Of a stretch of 64,000 nucleotides of DNA, positions 25,424 to 34,027 are shown one piece after another. Numbering within the stretch: the first letter of the stretch is position 1; each line of letters starts with the position of its first letter. Position numbers and translations under genes: made by a program. Below the pieces are notes generated by a model. The model was not told the DNA's origin. It searched no databases and saw only the letters and a list, made by a program, of their open reading frames with translations. The DNA is from Flavobacteria bacterium BBFL7 (GTDB lineage: Bacteria > Bacteroidota > Bacteroidia > Flavobacteriales > Flavobacteriaceae), in assembly GCA_000153385.1 (NCBI GenBank), contig CH672375.1, forward strand, positions 354,352 to 418,351, in the 5' to 3' direction.

Positions 25424-25843
25424 ATGAACCCTATTGTTAGAAATATTATCGCTGTTGTTGCAGGATGGATTGTCGGAAGTGTGATTAACATGTTATTAAT
25501 CAATACTGGCCATAGTGTTTTTCCTGTTTCGGGAATTGATATTAATGATATGGATGCATACGCTAGTGTAATGCCTGACTTAGAACCTAAATATTTCTTA
25601 TTTCCGTTTTTAGCTCATGCGGTAGGAACGTTAGTCGGTGCATTAATCGCTGCCAAAGTTGCCACTACTCATCACATGAAAATGGCGTTGATAGTAGGTG
25701 GATTGTTCTTACTAGGCGGCATTGCTGTGAACTACATGTTACCAGGTCCTACTTGGTTTACGGCTTTAGATTTGCTTGTAGCATATATTCCGATGGCTTG
25801 GTTAGGTGGTAGAATTGGTATGAAGAAAAATCCAACGAAATAA
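25424..25843 (+). CDS. Four-helix integral membrane protein, unknown
   Basis: 139 residues, mostly membrane: helices at about 6-26, 62-82, 88-106 and 113-131, with a short extracytoplasmic loop at 30-55 (PVSGIDINDMDAYASVMPDL) and a basic C-terminus. Homologues of this size are common in Bacteroidota as unnamed membrane proteins; no function is known to me. The stop codon is followed directly by the TTG start of meaB, so the two are translationally linked. Confidence 0.75.
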   Translation: MNPIVRNIIAVVAGWIVGSVINMLLINTGHSVFPVSGIDINDMDAYASVMPDLEPKYFLFPFLAHAVGTLVGALIAAKVATTHHMKMALIVGGLFLLGGIAVNYMLPGPTWFTALDLLVAYIPMAWLGGRIGMKKNPTK

Positions 25844-26857
25844 TTGGCTACCAACTCACATATCAACCCTAATTTAAAGCGTAAGAAAGAAGCTGTAAAT
25901 GTAGATCAACTTTTTAGCGAGCTGAAATCTGGTCAAGTAAGCGCGTTGAGTCGTGCGATTACTTTAGTAGAAAGTACTGCTGGTGGTGATTCCGCTTTCG
26001 CGAAAGCGATAATAAAACAAGCCTTACCAAAGTCTGGAAAATCCTTTAGGTTAGGAATAACCGGCGTACCAGGCGTGGGAAAATCGACCTTTATAGAATC
26101 GCTGGGAAGACAGCTCATAGAACGTGGTAAAAAAGTCGCGGTACTCGCTATAGATCCATCCAGCAACATCTCAAGAGGCAGTATTTTGGGCGATAAAACA
26201 CGCATGGAAGAGTTGGTGAAAAACGACCAAGCCTTTATACGACCTAGCCCAGCAGGAACCACATTAGGCGGCGTAGCACGTAAAACGCGCGAGGCGATCA
26301 TCTTGTGTGAAGCCGCAGGATACGATTTTATCATCGTAGAAACCGTAGGCGTAGGACAAAGCGAGACCGCAGTCCACTCCATGACAGACTTTTTCTTACT
26401 CTTAAAACTTGCAGGCGCTGGCGATGACTTACAAGGCATCAAACGCGGCATTATGGAAATGGCTGATGCCATCATCATCAATAAAGCCGATGGAGAAAAT
26501 CAAACCGCCGCAAAGCACGCGAGACGCGAATTCAAAAACGCGGTGCACCTTATGCCACAAAAAGATCACGGCTGGCCTACACAAGTACTGACTTGTAGTG
26601 GTTTAAATGGCGTAGGAATCACAGAAGTCATAGAAGAAATTGACAACTATAAAACGCACGCTACCGATAACCAAAGCTTTACCAACAAACGCAACGCGCA
26701 AGAACTCTACTGGTTCCATCAAACCATAGAAGACGCTATTAAAACCAACTTCTACAACCGCCCAGAAGTCATTGCAAAACTTGCTGTACTAGAACAGGAA
26801 GTATTAAGCAAAAAGAAAAGCCCATTTGATGCTGCTGGAGAATTGTTGGGGTTGTAG
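25844..26857 (+). CDS. meaB: Methylmalonyl-CoA mutase-associated GTPase MeaB
   Basis: G3E-type GTPase that loads and protects adenosylcobalamin-dependent methylmalonyl-CoA mutase. Walker A GITGVPGVGKSTFIESLG at about 72-90, LAIDPSSNISRGSILGDKTR at about 103-122 (switch I), ETVGVGQSE (switch II) and NKADGEN (base recognition) are all intact; 337 residues is normal. The start is TTG, abutting the stop of the preceding gene, because no in-frame ATG exists before the GTPase core. A palindrome copy encodes AFAKA in the N-terminal helical region. Its codons are visibly more GC-rich than those of the next two genes. Confidence 0.95.
   Translation: MATNSHINPNLKRKKEAVNVDQLFSELKSGQVSALSRAITLVESTAGGDSAFAKAIIKQALPKSGKSFRLGITGVPGVGKSTFIESLGRQLIERGKKVAVLAIDPSSNISRGSILGDKTRMEELVKNDQAFIRPSPAGTTLGGVARKTREAIILCEAAGYDFIIVETVGVGQSETAVHSMTDFFLLLKLAGAGDDLQGIKRGIMEMADAIIINKADGENQTAAKHARREFKNAVHLMPQKDHGWPTQVLTCSGLNGVGITEVIEEIDNYKTHATDNQSFTNKRNAQELYWFHQTIEDAIKTNFYNRPEVIAKLAVLEQEVLSKKKSPFDAAGELLGL
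25994..26007. repeat. GCTTTCGCGAAAGC palindrome, copy 4
   Basis: Perfect copy inside meaB, read as SAFAKA about 20 residues before the P-loop. Confidence 0.9.
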
Positions 26858-26880
26858 GGTTACAAATTTCTAAATTCATT

Positions 26881-27156
26881 ATGGCAACTTTTCTTAACAA
26901 CTTATTTTCGAATTCATTAAAAATAGAAATTGCTGAGCTAAGTGCTGAAGTTTTTGAAATAGATACTAAAAAAGATATTAAAACTGACTTCGCAGGAATC
27001 ATAGATGGAAAAGAAATAATAACCGATCTCTTAGAAAATAATGAATGGTTACTTGCTTTTGAACATCTAAAATATGTCATTTCAGAATTGGAACTGAAAT
27101 TAAATCCTGAGCAAAATCATAAAATGAATTCCATTTCTAATAAATTCTCTTTGTAA
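26881..27156 (+). CDS. Unknown small acidic protein
   Basis: 91 residues, no signal peptide or membrane segment, helical. The central part (IITDLLENNEWLLAFEHLKY) resembles the motif of small immunity-like proteins of the MafI type, but the match is weak. It begins 24 bases after the meaB stop and is more AT-rich than meaB. Followed by another unknown gene 18 bases on. No function can be assigned. Confidence 0.55.
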   Translation: MATFLNNLFSNSLKIEIAELSAEVFEIDTKKDIKTDFAGIIDGKEIITDLLENNEWLLAFEHLKYVISELELKLNPEQNHKMNSISNKFSL

Positions 27157-27174
27157 CACAAAATCATAATTCAT

Positions 27175-27525
27175 ATGATTAATTTTAATTCCAAAATAGA
27201 AATTAAAGAGATTCTCGCTTGGATGGACGGTGGCTCTATTACATTAAAATGTAAAAACGAATTAGATCAAGAGTTTGAAATCGAATTTGTACAAAATGTG
27301 TCTTGGGAAGTATATAAGGATCAAAATGTTCCTGGAAGGATCTATCTAAATCAGAAAATAGTTACCCAAAGATCTCATTTAGAAACACAAATGATCAATC
27401 AACTAAGGAGCGCTGAGATCAAATCTAAAAATCTTCTTGATCGAAAAATGCTAGATGAAAAACTGGATTATGTTTCCACTGATAATTACTTGAAATACCA
27501 AACCAAAATTAAATGGCTTAATTAA
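27175..27525 (+). CDS. Unknown small cytoplasmic protein
   Basis: 116 residues, no signal peptide. The N-terminal half is predicted beta (ILAWMDGGSITLKCKNELDQ, EFEIEFVQNVSWE), the C-terminal half a basic helix (LETQMINQLRSAEIKSKNLL). No family recognised. It lies 18 bases after another unknown gene of similar AT-rich composition; together they look like a small accessory pair inserted between meaB and the M1 peptidase gene. Confidence 0.6.
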   Translation: MINFNSKIEIKEILAWMDGGSITLKCKNELDQEFEIEFVQNVSWEVYKDQNVPGRIYLNQKIVTQRSHLETQMINQLRSAEIKSKNLLDRKMLDEKLDYVSTDNYLKYQTKIKWLN

Positions 27526-27600
27526 CCCTATTTAATCTATTGAACATTCCTTCCCATTCCCTTAGCCTTTTCTTACTTTAGCAACTCTAAAATCTCCGAA

Positions 27601-29460
27601 ATGAAAAAGGCTCTACTTCTAGTTCTTATCAGCATTATCACCATCACCAGCTGTCATGAAAAAAAACAAACTGAACCTGAAATAGCCTCAAAAACCTACC
27701 TAGAAGAATCCCATTCCTATGCACAACCTAATGATGCAGTAATCACCCATCTAGATTTAGATATTGATGTAGATTTTGATAGCCAAATTATTAGCGGTAC
27801 TGCGACATATAATATTGAGAACAGTGGTAGCAATCAAATCATTCTAGATAGCAAATTCTTAGAAATTGAAAGTGTTACTCAAAATGGTGAGCAAACTGAA
27901 TTTGAGTTGGGTGAATTTGATGAATCATTAGGGCAATCGCTGATAATTAAGATTAAAGAAGACACTAAACAAATTGCCATCACCTACTCTACCACGGCTA
28001 AAACAGAAGCTTTACAATGGCTCACTACGCATCAAACGGCAGATAAGACGAATCCGTTTTTGTTTACGCAAGGTCAAGCTATTTTAACACGTACCTGGAT
28101 TCCAATTCAGGACAGTCCGCAAATACGTATTACTTATGATGCGACTGTAAAAGTTCCTCAAGAACTCATGGCAGTTATGAGTGCTGAGAATCCTAAGGAA
28201 AAAAACGAAAATGGCGTTTATCAATTTAAAATGGAACAGCCTATTCCGGCTTATTTAATTGCTTTAGCAGTTGGTGATATTGAGTACAAAGCGATAAGCG
28301 ATAGAACTGGTGTTTATGCAGAGAAATCCATGCTCGATAAAGTCCATGAAGAATTCTCAGACATGGAAAAAATGGTTGTTGCTGCAGAAAATCTCTATGG
28401 CGATTACGACTGGGAACAGTTTGATGTGATTGTATTACCACCTAGTTTTCCTTTTGGTGGAATGGAGAATCCGCGATTGACTTTTGCAACGCCTACGGTT
28501 ATTGCTGGAGATAAGAGTTTGACATCACTTGTAGCGCATGAGTTGGCTCATTCATGGTCTGGGAATCTAGTAACTAATGCGACTTGGAACGACTTCTGGC
28601 TTAATGAAGGTTTTACGGTTTATTTTGAAATCCGCATTATGGAAGCTTTATATGGAAAAGACCGCGCTAATATGCTTGCCTTAATAGGTAGACAAGATCT
28701 TGAAGATGAACTGGAAGCTCTAAAAGAGTCACCTAATGACACTAAGTTAAAACTAGATCTAAAAGGCCGCAATCCAGATGACGGAATGAACAGTATTGCT
28801 TATGATAAAGGATATCTGTTTTTACGCACGTTAGAAGAAAAAGTAGGTCGTGACAACATGGATGCTTTCTTAAAATCCTATTTTAAAAAGAATGCTTTTT
28901 CTACCACAAACACAGAGGATTTTATCTCGTACCTCAACGAGAATTTACTAGGTAAAAACAACATCACATTCAATACTGAGGAATGGATTTACCAGCCTGG
29001 CATTCCAGAAAATGCTGCTGTTATAGAGTCGGATGCTTTTTCTAATGTAGAGAAAACGCTAGAAGAATTCTTAAAAACTAACAGCATAGACGTTGCTAAA
29101 ACTGAAAACTGGGCCCCACAGGAATGGGTGCACTTCGTCCGTAATTTCCCAAAAGATATCACTCCAGATCAAATGCAGCAATTGGATAATAGCTTTGACT
29201 TTACAAATTCCACCAACTCATACATCACTATGGTTTGGTACGAGCAATCTATTTTGAATGGTTACCATGGTAATAATGTCGATACAAAAATCGCTAAGTT
29301 TTTAAATACGGTAGGTCGTCGCTGGTATGTAACTACTTTATTTTCCGCTTTCGCGAAAGCGGAACGAATTGAAGAAGCCATAGAAATTTACAAAACTGCA
29401 AGAGGTAACTACCATAGTGTTACCGCAAATACAGTGGATGAAATGTTGGGTGTAAAATAG
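27601..29460 (+). CDS. M1-family aminopeptidase, lipoprotein
   Basis: Zinc aminopeptidase of the leukotriene-A4-hydrolase-like M1 branch, anchored outside the cytoplasm. A lipoprotein signal (KALLLVLISIITITSC, lipobox Cys18) precedes a beta N-domain, the substrate motif GGMENPR at about 285-291, the zinc motif H313-ELAH317 with Glu336 eighteen residues on (NEGFTVYFE), and a C-terminal helical domain at about 480-619 typical of LTA4H-type enzymes. Length of 619 residues fits. A 22-bp extended palindrome copy encodes SAFAKAE near the C-terminus. Confidence 0.94.
   Translation: MKKALLLVLISIITITSCHEKKQTEPEIASKTYLEESHSYAQPNDAVITHLDLDIDVDFDSQIISGTATYNIENSGSNQIILDSKFLEIESVTQNGEQTEFELGEFDESLGQSLIIKIKEDTKQIAITYSTTAKTEALQWLTTHQTADKTNPFLFTQGQAILTRTWIPIQDSPQIRITYDATVKVPQELMAVMSAENPKEKNENGVYQFKMEQPIPAYLIALAVGDIEYKAISDRTGVYAEKSMLDKVHEEFSDMEKMVVAAENLYGDYDWEQFDVIVLPPSFPFGGMENPRLTFATPTVIAGDKSLTSLVAHELAHSWSGNLVTNATWNDFWLNEGFTVYFEIRIMEALYGKDRANMLALIGRQDLEDELEALKESPNDTKLKLDLKGRNPDDGMNSIAYDKGYLFLRTLEEKVGRDNMDAFLKSYFKKNAFSTTNTEDFISYLNENLLGKNNITFNTEEWIYQPGIPENAAVIESDAFSNVEKTLEEFLKTNSIDVAKTENWAPQEWVHFVRNFPKDITPDQMQQLDNSFDFTNSTNSYITMVWYEQSILNGYHGNNVDTKIAKFLNTVGRRWYVTTLFSAFAKAERIEEAIEIYKTARGNYHSVTANTVDEMLGVK
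29347..29360. repeat. GCTTTCGCGAAAGC palindrome, copy 5
   Basis: Perfect copy in the M1 peptidase gene. Symmetry extends to 22 bases (29343-29364, TTCC...GGAA), the longest in the window. Read as SAFAKAE. Confidence 0.92.
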
Positions 29461-29492
29461 AGTTTGTTTTTAAAACCAGCATCTTTCAACCA

Positions 29493-29623
29493 CTCCTGGT
29501 TTGCAGCAAAGCTGCTAAACCTGTCCTCGCCTTTTCTAAGGCGAGGAATTAAATAACTCCTTTCCTTGGAAAAGGAAAGGTGGCTCTAGGCATCGCCGAG
29601 AGTCGGAAAGGATCGATGCGATG
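29493..29623. repeat. Composite REP-like intergenic repeat, copy B
   Basis: Same modules as copy A in the same orientation but compact: CTCCTGGTTTGCAGCAAAGC with an internal GCAGC-AAA-GCTGC stem; a CCTCGCC / AGGCGAGG hairpin (29524-29547); AACTCCTTTCCTTGG / AAAAGGAAAGG (29555-29583); and GTCGGAAAGGATCGATGC (29602-29619). It fills most of the 267-base gap between two genes. Confidence 0.78.
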
Positions 29624-29727
29624 TTTTTTAAAATCTACTAACAGTTTTAAGATTTTTTAATGGCAAATATGTAGAATAGTAAAGTATCTTACTACCTGTT
29701 AAACAAGCGATTTACAAATTAAGTATT

Positions 29728-32034
29728 ATGAAAACGTCCATCAGTATTGAAGATTCTCTTTTACCATTTTTACCCTTATTATACATCGCATGGGCTGATG
29801 AAGTGCTGGAAGAACATGAAATCTTATATATAAAAGAGCAATTTGATAAAAACGAAACGATACAATCTGAGGTAAAAGAATCTATTTACAAATGGTTGAA
29901 TCCGGATATGCCGCCATCTGCAAGAGAACTGGCTTACTGGAAAAGCTACATTAAAGACCATGCAGATTTGCTAGATCCGACTGCCAAAATGGATTTATTT
30001 ACATTAGGTAAAACATTAGCAAAAAATCCAGATTCTGAAGAATGGGTGAATGAACAAACAAAGCAATCACTGATTCATATAGAAAATTATCTAGGTGTAG
30101 CAAGTCATGAGGCGATTAGATCGGTTTATGAAACTAACCCTTTACCACTCAAGGAATCGTTTAACCTAAATAAACCTTTAAAGGATTACTCTTTAGCTCT
30201 AAAAACTTTACTTCAACATAATAATGCAGATTTAAAAGCTAGAGTTCAAAACATTCTAGATCCACATAAAGAAGCTATAGAAAGTTATGATGATGACTTA
30301 ATTACTCGCAAAGAGAAAGTTTTTAAATGGACTAAAGAACTTGCAGATGCTGGATTAGGAAAGCTTGCTTATCCTAATGCTTATGGTGGATCTGACTCTA
30401 TGGTGCAATATGCTGCTGTTTTTGAAGAACTGGCAAAATATGATTTAAGTCTAACTATAAAGTTCGGTGTTCATTTTGGATTGTTCGGTGGTAGTGTGGA
30501 ATCTCTTGGGACTACATACCATCATGATAAGTATTTGAAAGACATCGGTAACATGACCTTACCTGGTTGCTTTGCCATGACCGAAATGCATCATGGTAGT
30601 AATGTAAAAGCACTGCAAACTACGGCAATTTACCAACCAGATAGTAATAGCTTTATAATTCACACACCATCACAACACGATAGAAAAACGTACATAGGTA
30701 ATGCTGCGATGCATGCACAAATGGCTACCGTATTTGCACAACTGATCGTAGATGGTGAAGAGCACGGAATTCATGCTTTTTTAGTTCCCATAAGAAATAT
30801 AAAAGGTGATGCAATGCCAGGAATTACCATAGGTGATAATGGCCATAAAATGGGATTAAACGGTGTAGATAATGGAACCTTACATTTCAATTCTGTACGT
30901 ATTCCTAAAGAGAACTTGCTTAATAAATTTGGCGATATCGATGAAGATGGACAATATTTTAGCCCCATAATAAGTCCATCGAGAAGATTTTTTACCATGT
31001 TAGGTACTTTAGTAGGTGGTCGTTTATGTGTTCCTATGGCAGGAAATACAGCTTCTAAAAAAGCGCTCAATATGGCAGTCTACTTTGCATTAGACCGTAA
31101 ACAGTTTGGTCCTCCAGGAGAACCAGAACAATCTATTATGGATTATCCTACCCATCAAAAAAAGTTGATGCCTTTAATTGCCAATGCCTATGCATACGAT
31201 TTTGCTCATAATCATTTATTGAGAGAATATACCAGCGATGCTAAACACGACGCTCAAGAAATGGAGGCTCTTGCTGCTGGATTAAAAGCGTTAAGCACTT
31301 GGAACACTACTGCAACTATACAAACCTGTAGAGAAGCTTGTGGTGGTAAGGGATATTTGAGCGAGATGTACTTTGATTTATTAAAAGCAGATTCTGATAT
31401 CTTTACGACATTTGAAGGTGATAATACGGTGTTGTTACAACTTACTGCAAAAAGTAGATTGACCTATTTTAGAAAACAATTTGGTAAAATGGATTGGTGG
31501 GATACCTTAAAGTATATATCGAGTATTGCTTCAACTAATCTTAGCGAATTGAATCCATTAGTTACAAGAGATACATCTGAGGATCATTTGTTAGATAATG
31601 ATTTTCTTTTAAGTGCTTTTTCTTATCGAGAGGAATATTCCCTGCGCTCACTGGCTATGCGTTTAAGTAAAAAGATTAAAAATGGAATGGATAGCTATGA
31701 GGCATTTTTGCAAGTTCAAGTGCATTTAATAGATATGGCAAGCGCCTATATTGATCGCATTGTTTTAGAAAGGTTTATAGCTACTATTGATGAACAGGAA
31801 AACGAAAGCGTAAAAGAGATACTTACTTCATTAAAGAATCTATATGCGCTACATCGTATTGAAGAAAACAAAGGTTGGTATCTAGAACATGATTATATAT
31901 CCGGATCCAAATCCCTTGCTATAAATAAACTTGTTCAAAAACTGTGTGAAGAATTTAAAGAAGATAGCCAGCATTTAGTGGATGTATTTGATATCCCTAA
32001 ACACATGACAGAAACAGCTTTGAAATTTTATTAG
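29728..32034 (+). CDS. Acyl-CoA oxidase/dehydrogenase-like enzyme with TerB-like N-terminal domain
   Basis: FAD-dependent acyl-CoA oxidation, first step of beta-oxidation. Residues about 180-620 show the acyl-CoA oxidase pattern: GCFAMTEMHHGSNVKALQTT, NGHKMGLNGVDNGTLHFNSV, RKQFGPP, and CREACGGKGYLSEMYFDLLK with TFEGDNTVLL, which matches peroxisomal-type acyl-CoA oxidases more closely than short dehydrogenases. A C-terminal helical domain completes the 768 residues. The first 100 residues are unusual: LPFLPLLYIAWADEVLEEHE resembles a TerB-fold helix pair. Monocistronic in appearance, with the composite repeat B upstream. Confidence 0.88.
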   Translation: MKTSISIEDSLLPFLPLLYIAWADEVLEEHEILYIKEQFDKNETIQSEVKESIYKWLNPDMPPSARELAYWKSYIKDHADLLDPTAKMDLFTLGKTLAKNPDSEEWVNEQTKQSLIHIENYLGVASHEAIRSVYETNPLPLKESFNLNKPLKDYSLALKTLLQHNNADLKARVQNILDPHKEAIESYDDDLITRKEKVFKWTKELADAGLGKLAYPNAYGGSDSMVQYAAVFEELAKYDLSLTIKFGVHFGLFGGSVESLGTTYHHDKYLKDIGNMTLPGCFAMTEMHHGSNVKALQTTAIYQPDSNSFIIHTPSQHDRKTYIGNAAMHAQMATVFAQLIVDGEEHGIHAFLVPIRNIKGDAMPGITIGDNGHKMGLNGVDNGTLHFNSVRIPKENLLNKFGDIDEDGQYFSPIISPSRRFFTMLGTLVGGRLCVPMAGNTASKKALNMAVYFALDRKQFGPPGEPEQSIMDYPTHQKKLMPLIANAYAYDFAHNHLLREYTSDAKHDAQEMEALAAGLKALSTWNTTATIQTCREACGGKGYLSEMYFDLLKADSDIFTTFEGDNTVLLQLTAKSRLTYFRKQFGKMDWWDTLKYISSIASTNLSELNPLVTRDTSEDHLLDNDFLLSAFSYREEYSLRSLAMRLSKKIKNGMDSYEAFLQVQVHLIDMASAYIDRIVLERFIATIDEQENESVKEILTSLKNLYALHRIEENKGWYLEHDYISGSKSLAINKLVQKLCEEFKEDSQHLVDVFDIPKHMTETALKFY

Positions 32035-32150
32035 CACCATTAGTTTTAAAGTAAGCATTAATGCCGGATTTATAAATGAGCTTAGACCTTCATTTTGCTT
32101 ATTATTGCACAACAAGTACAGTATATTTTCAAAATCAGAAGGTATCAAAA

Positions 32151-32158
32151 TAATTTTG
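32151..32158 (+). promoter_or_regulatory. -7 promoter box TAATTTTG of the marC-like gene
   Basis: Perfect TAnnTTTG on the plus strand, 23 bases upstream of the ATG at 32182; a TTTC about 20 bases further upstream is a weak -33 candidate. Confidence 0.55.
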
Positions 32159-32181
32159 CATAGAGATATTAAAACAAATTA

Positions 32182-32805
32182 ATGGACGATTTACTAACCT
32201 TTGCTTTTACTGTTTTCACAGGTTTTTTTGCTATTATGAATCCTATTTCTAATATGCCTATCTTCTTAACGATTACGGAAGGAGCAGATAAAGAAACGAA
32301 ACAAAGGATTAATCTAAAAGCTATAATTGTAGCCTTTATCATTGTAAGCACATTTGTACTTTTAGGAAATTACATTTTTGAGCTATTTGGAATTACTATT
32401 CCAGCTTTTAAAATTACAGGCGGTATTTTAATATTCTTTGTTGGTTTTGAAATGTTACAATCCAAAAAGTCAAACATTAAGAGACTGAAAACGGTAAATT
32501 ATGATGAGAACATCGCTATTTCACCACTTGCTATTCCGATACTTGCAGGTCCTGGCACTATAGTAACGGCCACTAACTTTGTGGCAAACACCTCATCGTA
32601 TGCTGATATTGCTGTAGTTCTTCTAGTTTTTGCTTTAATGTGTTTATTGAATTATATCGCATTTTCACTAAGTGATGTCATCGCTAAGAAAATAGGTGAT
32701 AATGTCATTTCTGTAATTGGAAAATTGATGGGATTAATCATCGCGATAATAGGAACTAGTATGATTATTTCAGGATTGAAATTATCATTTGATGTTTTAA
32801 ATTAA
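32182..32805 (+). CDS. MarC-family integral membrane protein
   Basis: Six-helix inner-membrane protein of 207 residues. The N-terminus FTGFFAIMNPISNMPIFLTI and the mid segment AIPILAGPGTIVTATNFV are hallmarks of the MarC/UPF0056 family, with FKITGGILIFFVGFEML between them. MarC was once linked to multiple antibiotic resistance, but its function is unknown. It converges on the Sco gene with only 8 bases between stops. Confidence 0.92.
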   Translation: MDDLLTFAFTVFTGFFAIMNPISNMPIFLTITEGADKETKQRINLKAIIVAFIIVSTFVLLGNYIFELFGITIPAFKITGGILIFFVGFEMLQSKKSNIKRLKTVNYDENIAISPLAIPILAGPGTIVTATNFVANTSSYADIAVVLLVFALMCLLNYIAFSLSDVIAKKIGDNVISVIGKLMGLIIAIIGTSMIISGLKLSFDVLN

Positions 32806-32813
32806 ATAACCCT

Positions 32814-33551
32814 TTACTCAGCTTTTAAAGTCTTTACATCTGCTATCAATTGATTTACAGAGGCTTTATTTAACCCATTATATATTCCACGAATACGTTT
32901 ATTTTTATCTATTAAAATAAAGTTTTCAGTATGAAGAAAATCATCAACATCTTTAGTTGTCCCTAGATCTTCTTCCACAAAATAATGATTTCTACCTAGA
33001 TTATAAATAAGCTCTTTATCACCAGTAACGAGATTCCATTTTGCAGCGTTCACACCCATACGTTGAGCATATTCTTTTAATACAGCAGGTGTATCATAAT
33101 CTGGTGTGACAGAATGTGATAGCAACAACACTTCTTCATCGTCTAAAAACTTTTTTTGAAGATGATTCATATTTTTAGTCATTGCAGGACAAATTCCAGG
33201 ACAAACGGTGAAAAAGAAGTCTGTAATATAAATTTTGTCTTTGTAGAAGTCTTGTGTGATGGTATCACTATGTTGATTGATAAAAGTAAAATCAGGAATT
33301 CTATGAAAATCTATAAGCGAGTCACTATCATTTGAAAGCCAGTATGGTGTAAAAGTGGCCTCTTGATAATAAGGCAACGCCTCTACTCTACTTACTACCT
33401 CTTGCTCAATGGGTTTATTATTCTGTTCTTTAGAACCACAACTAACTATTAAAGCAACATTACAAAGTATCAATAACAACTTCTTGATTCTCGAGAGAGA
33501 AACAAAGTGTTGCTTTCTTAAGCCCAAAAATTCTGCCGTTTTTTGCTTCAT
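32814..33551 (-). CDS. SCO1/SenC-family copper-handling lipoprotein
   Basis: Thioredoxin-fold protein that delivers copper or reduces cysteines of cytochrome oxidase subunit II. The metal site is present: VCPGICPAMTKNMNHLQ with the CxxxC pair, and the distal His in DDFLHTENFILID. The N-terminus has a lipoprotein signal (KKLLLILCNVALIVSCGSKE). The start is uncertain: ATG 33551 gives an over-long N-region, while TTG 33527 would give a cleaner signal; both overlap the MORN gene. Longer frames from 33611 are less likely. Third gene of a YHYH-MORN-Sco cluster, suggesting a shared copper or respiratory context. Confidence 0.88.
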   Translation of the reverse strand: MKQKTAEFLGLRKQHFVSLSRIKKLLLILCNVALIVSCGSKEQNNKPIEQEVVSRVEALPYYQEATFTPYWLSNDSDSLIDFHRIPDFTFINQHSDTITQDFYKDKIYITDFFFTVCPGICPAMTKNMNHLQKKFLDDEEVLLLSHSVTPDYDTPAVLKEYAQRMGVNAAKWNLVTGDKELIYNLGRNHYFVEEDLGTTKDVDDFLHTENFILIDKNKRIRGIYNGLNKASVNQLIADVKTLKAE

Positions 33552-33981
33552 AATTATTATATAATTTACCATTCTGACGGTAAGACCTTTGCATGCCTTG
33601 CTCCTTACCATCGACTAGATGTATTTCTTTAAAAATAGAACCATTAGTATACCATTGAAACTGGGCACCTTGAGCTACACCATTCTCAAAATTACTTTGA
33701 GAACGTTTATGACCATTATTCCACCATGATATTGTCTTACCATGCTGTATACCATTCTTATACCGAGATTGAAAACTCAAAGTTCCATCCCTAAACCACT
33801 TCTCATATAATCCATGACGCAATCCATTGAGATACTCAATCTTTTCTGCGATTAATCCATTAGAATAACTAATTACAGAGAATCCTGTAAAAAGCTCATT
33901 ATTATAATACATGAGCCCTTCATTCGGTTTTAATTCTAATTTTTCTTTGGCTACTTCTTCCGTTAATTTGTTAATATCCAC
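33460..33981 (-). CDS. MORN-repeat (YwqK-like) lipoprotein
   Basis: Contains about five MORN_2 repeats of about 23 residues (GLRHGLYEKWFRDGTLSFQS, GIQHGKTISWWNNGHKRSQS, GVAQGAQFQWYTNGSIFKEI, GKEQGMQRSYRQNGKLYNNY), as in proteins loosely labelled YwqK antitoxins. The only canonical start is GTG 33981, but the frame stays open upstream and encodes a perfect lipoprotein signal (AYLITYSSFLFLILLLSCK) whose only possible starts are ATT 34059 or ATC 34056, overlapping the YHYH gene by about 30 bases. I therefore think the true N-terminus is longer. Function unknown; co-transcribed with the Sco gene. Confidence 0.82.
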   Translation of the reverse strand: MDINKLTEEVAKEKLELKPNEGLMYYNNELFTGFSVISYSNGLIAEKIEYLNGLRHGLYEKWFRDGTLSFQSRYKNGIQHGKTISWWNNGHKRSQSNFENGVAQGAQFQWYTNGSIFKEIHLVDGKEQGMQRSYRQNGKLYNNYEAKNGRIFGLKKATLCFSLENQEVVIDTL

Positions 33982-34027
33982 AACCGAATCTGTCTTGCAA
34001 CTGAGAAGCAGAATTAAGAAAAGAAAA

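Noticed and set aside
25933-26481. A 182-codon open frame on the minus strand opposite meaB
   Set aside because: It mirrors the GC-rich coding strand of meaB, has no family features and no promoter; meaB is fully supported on the other strand.
33460-33551. A frameshift between the MORN and Sco genes
   Set aside because: Both products have complete domains; the overlap is explained by the Sco signal peptide being encoded over the end of the MORN gene.
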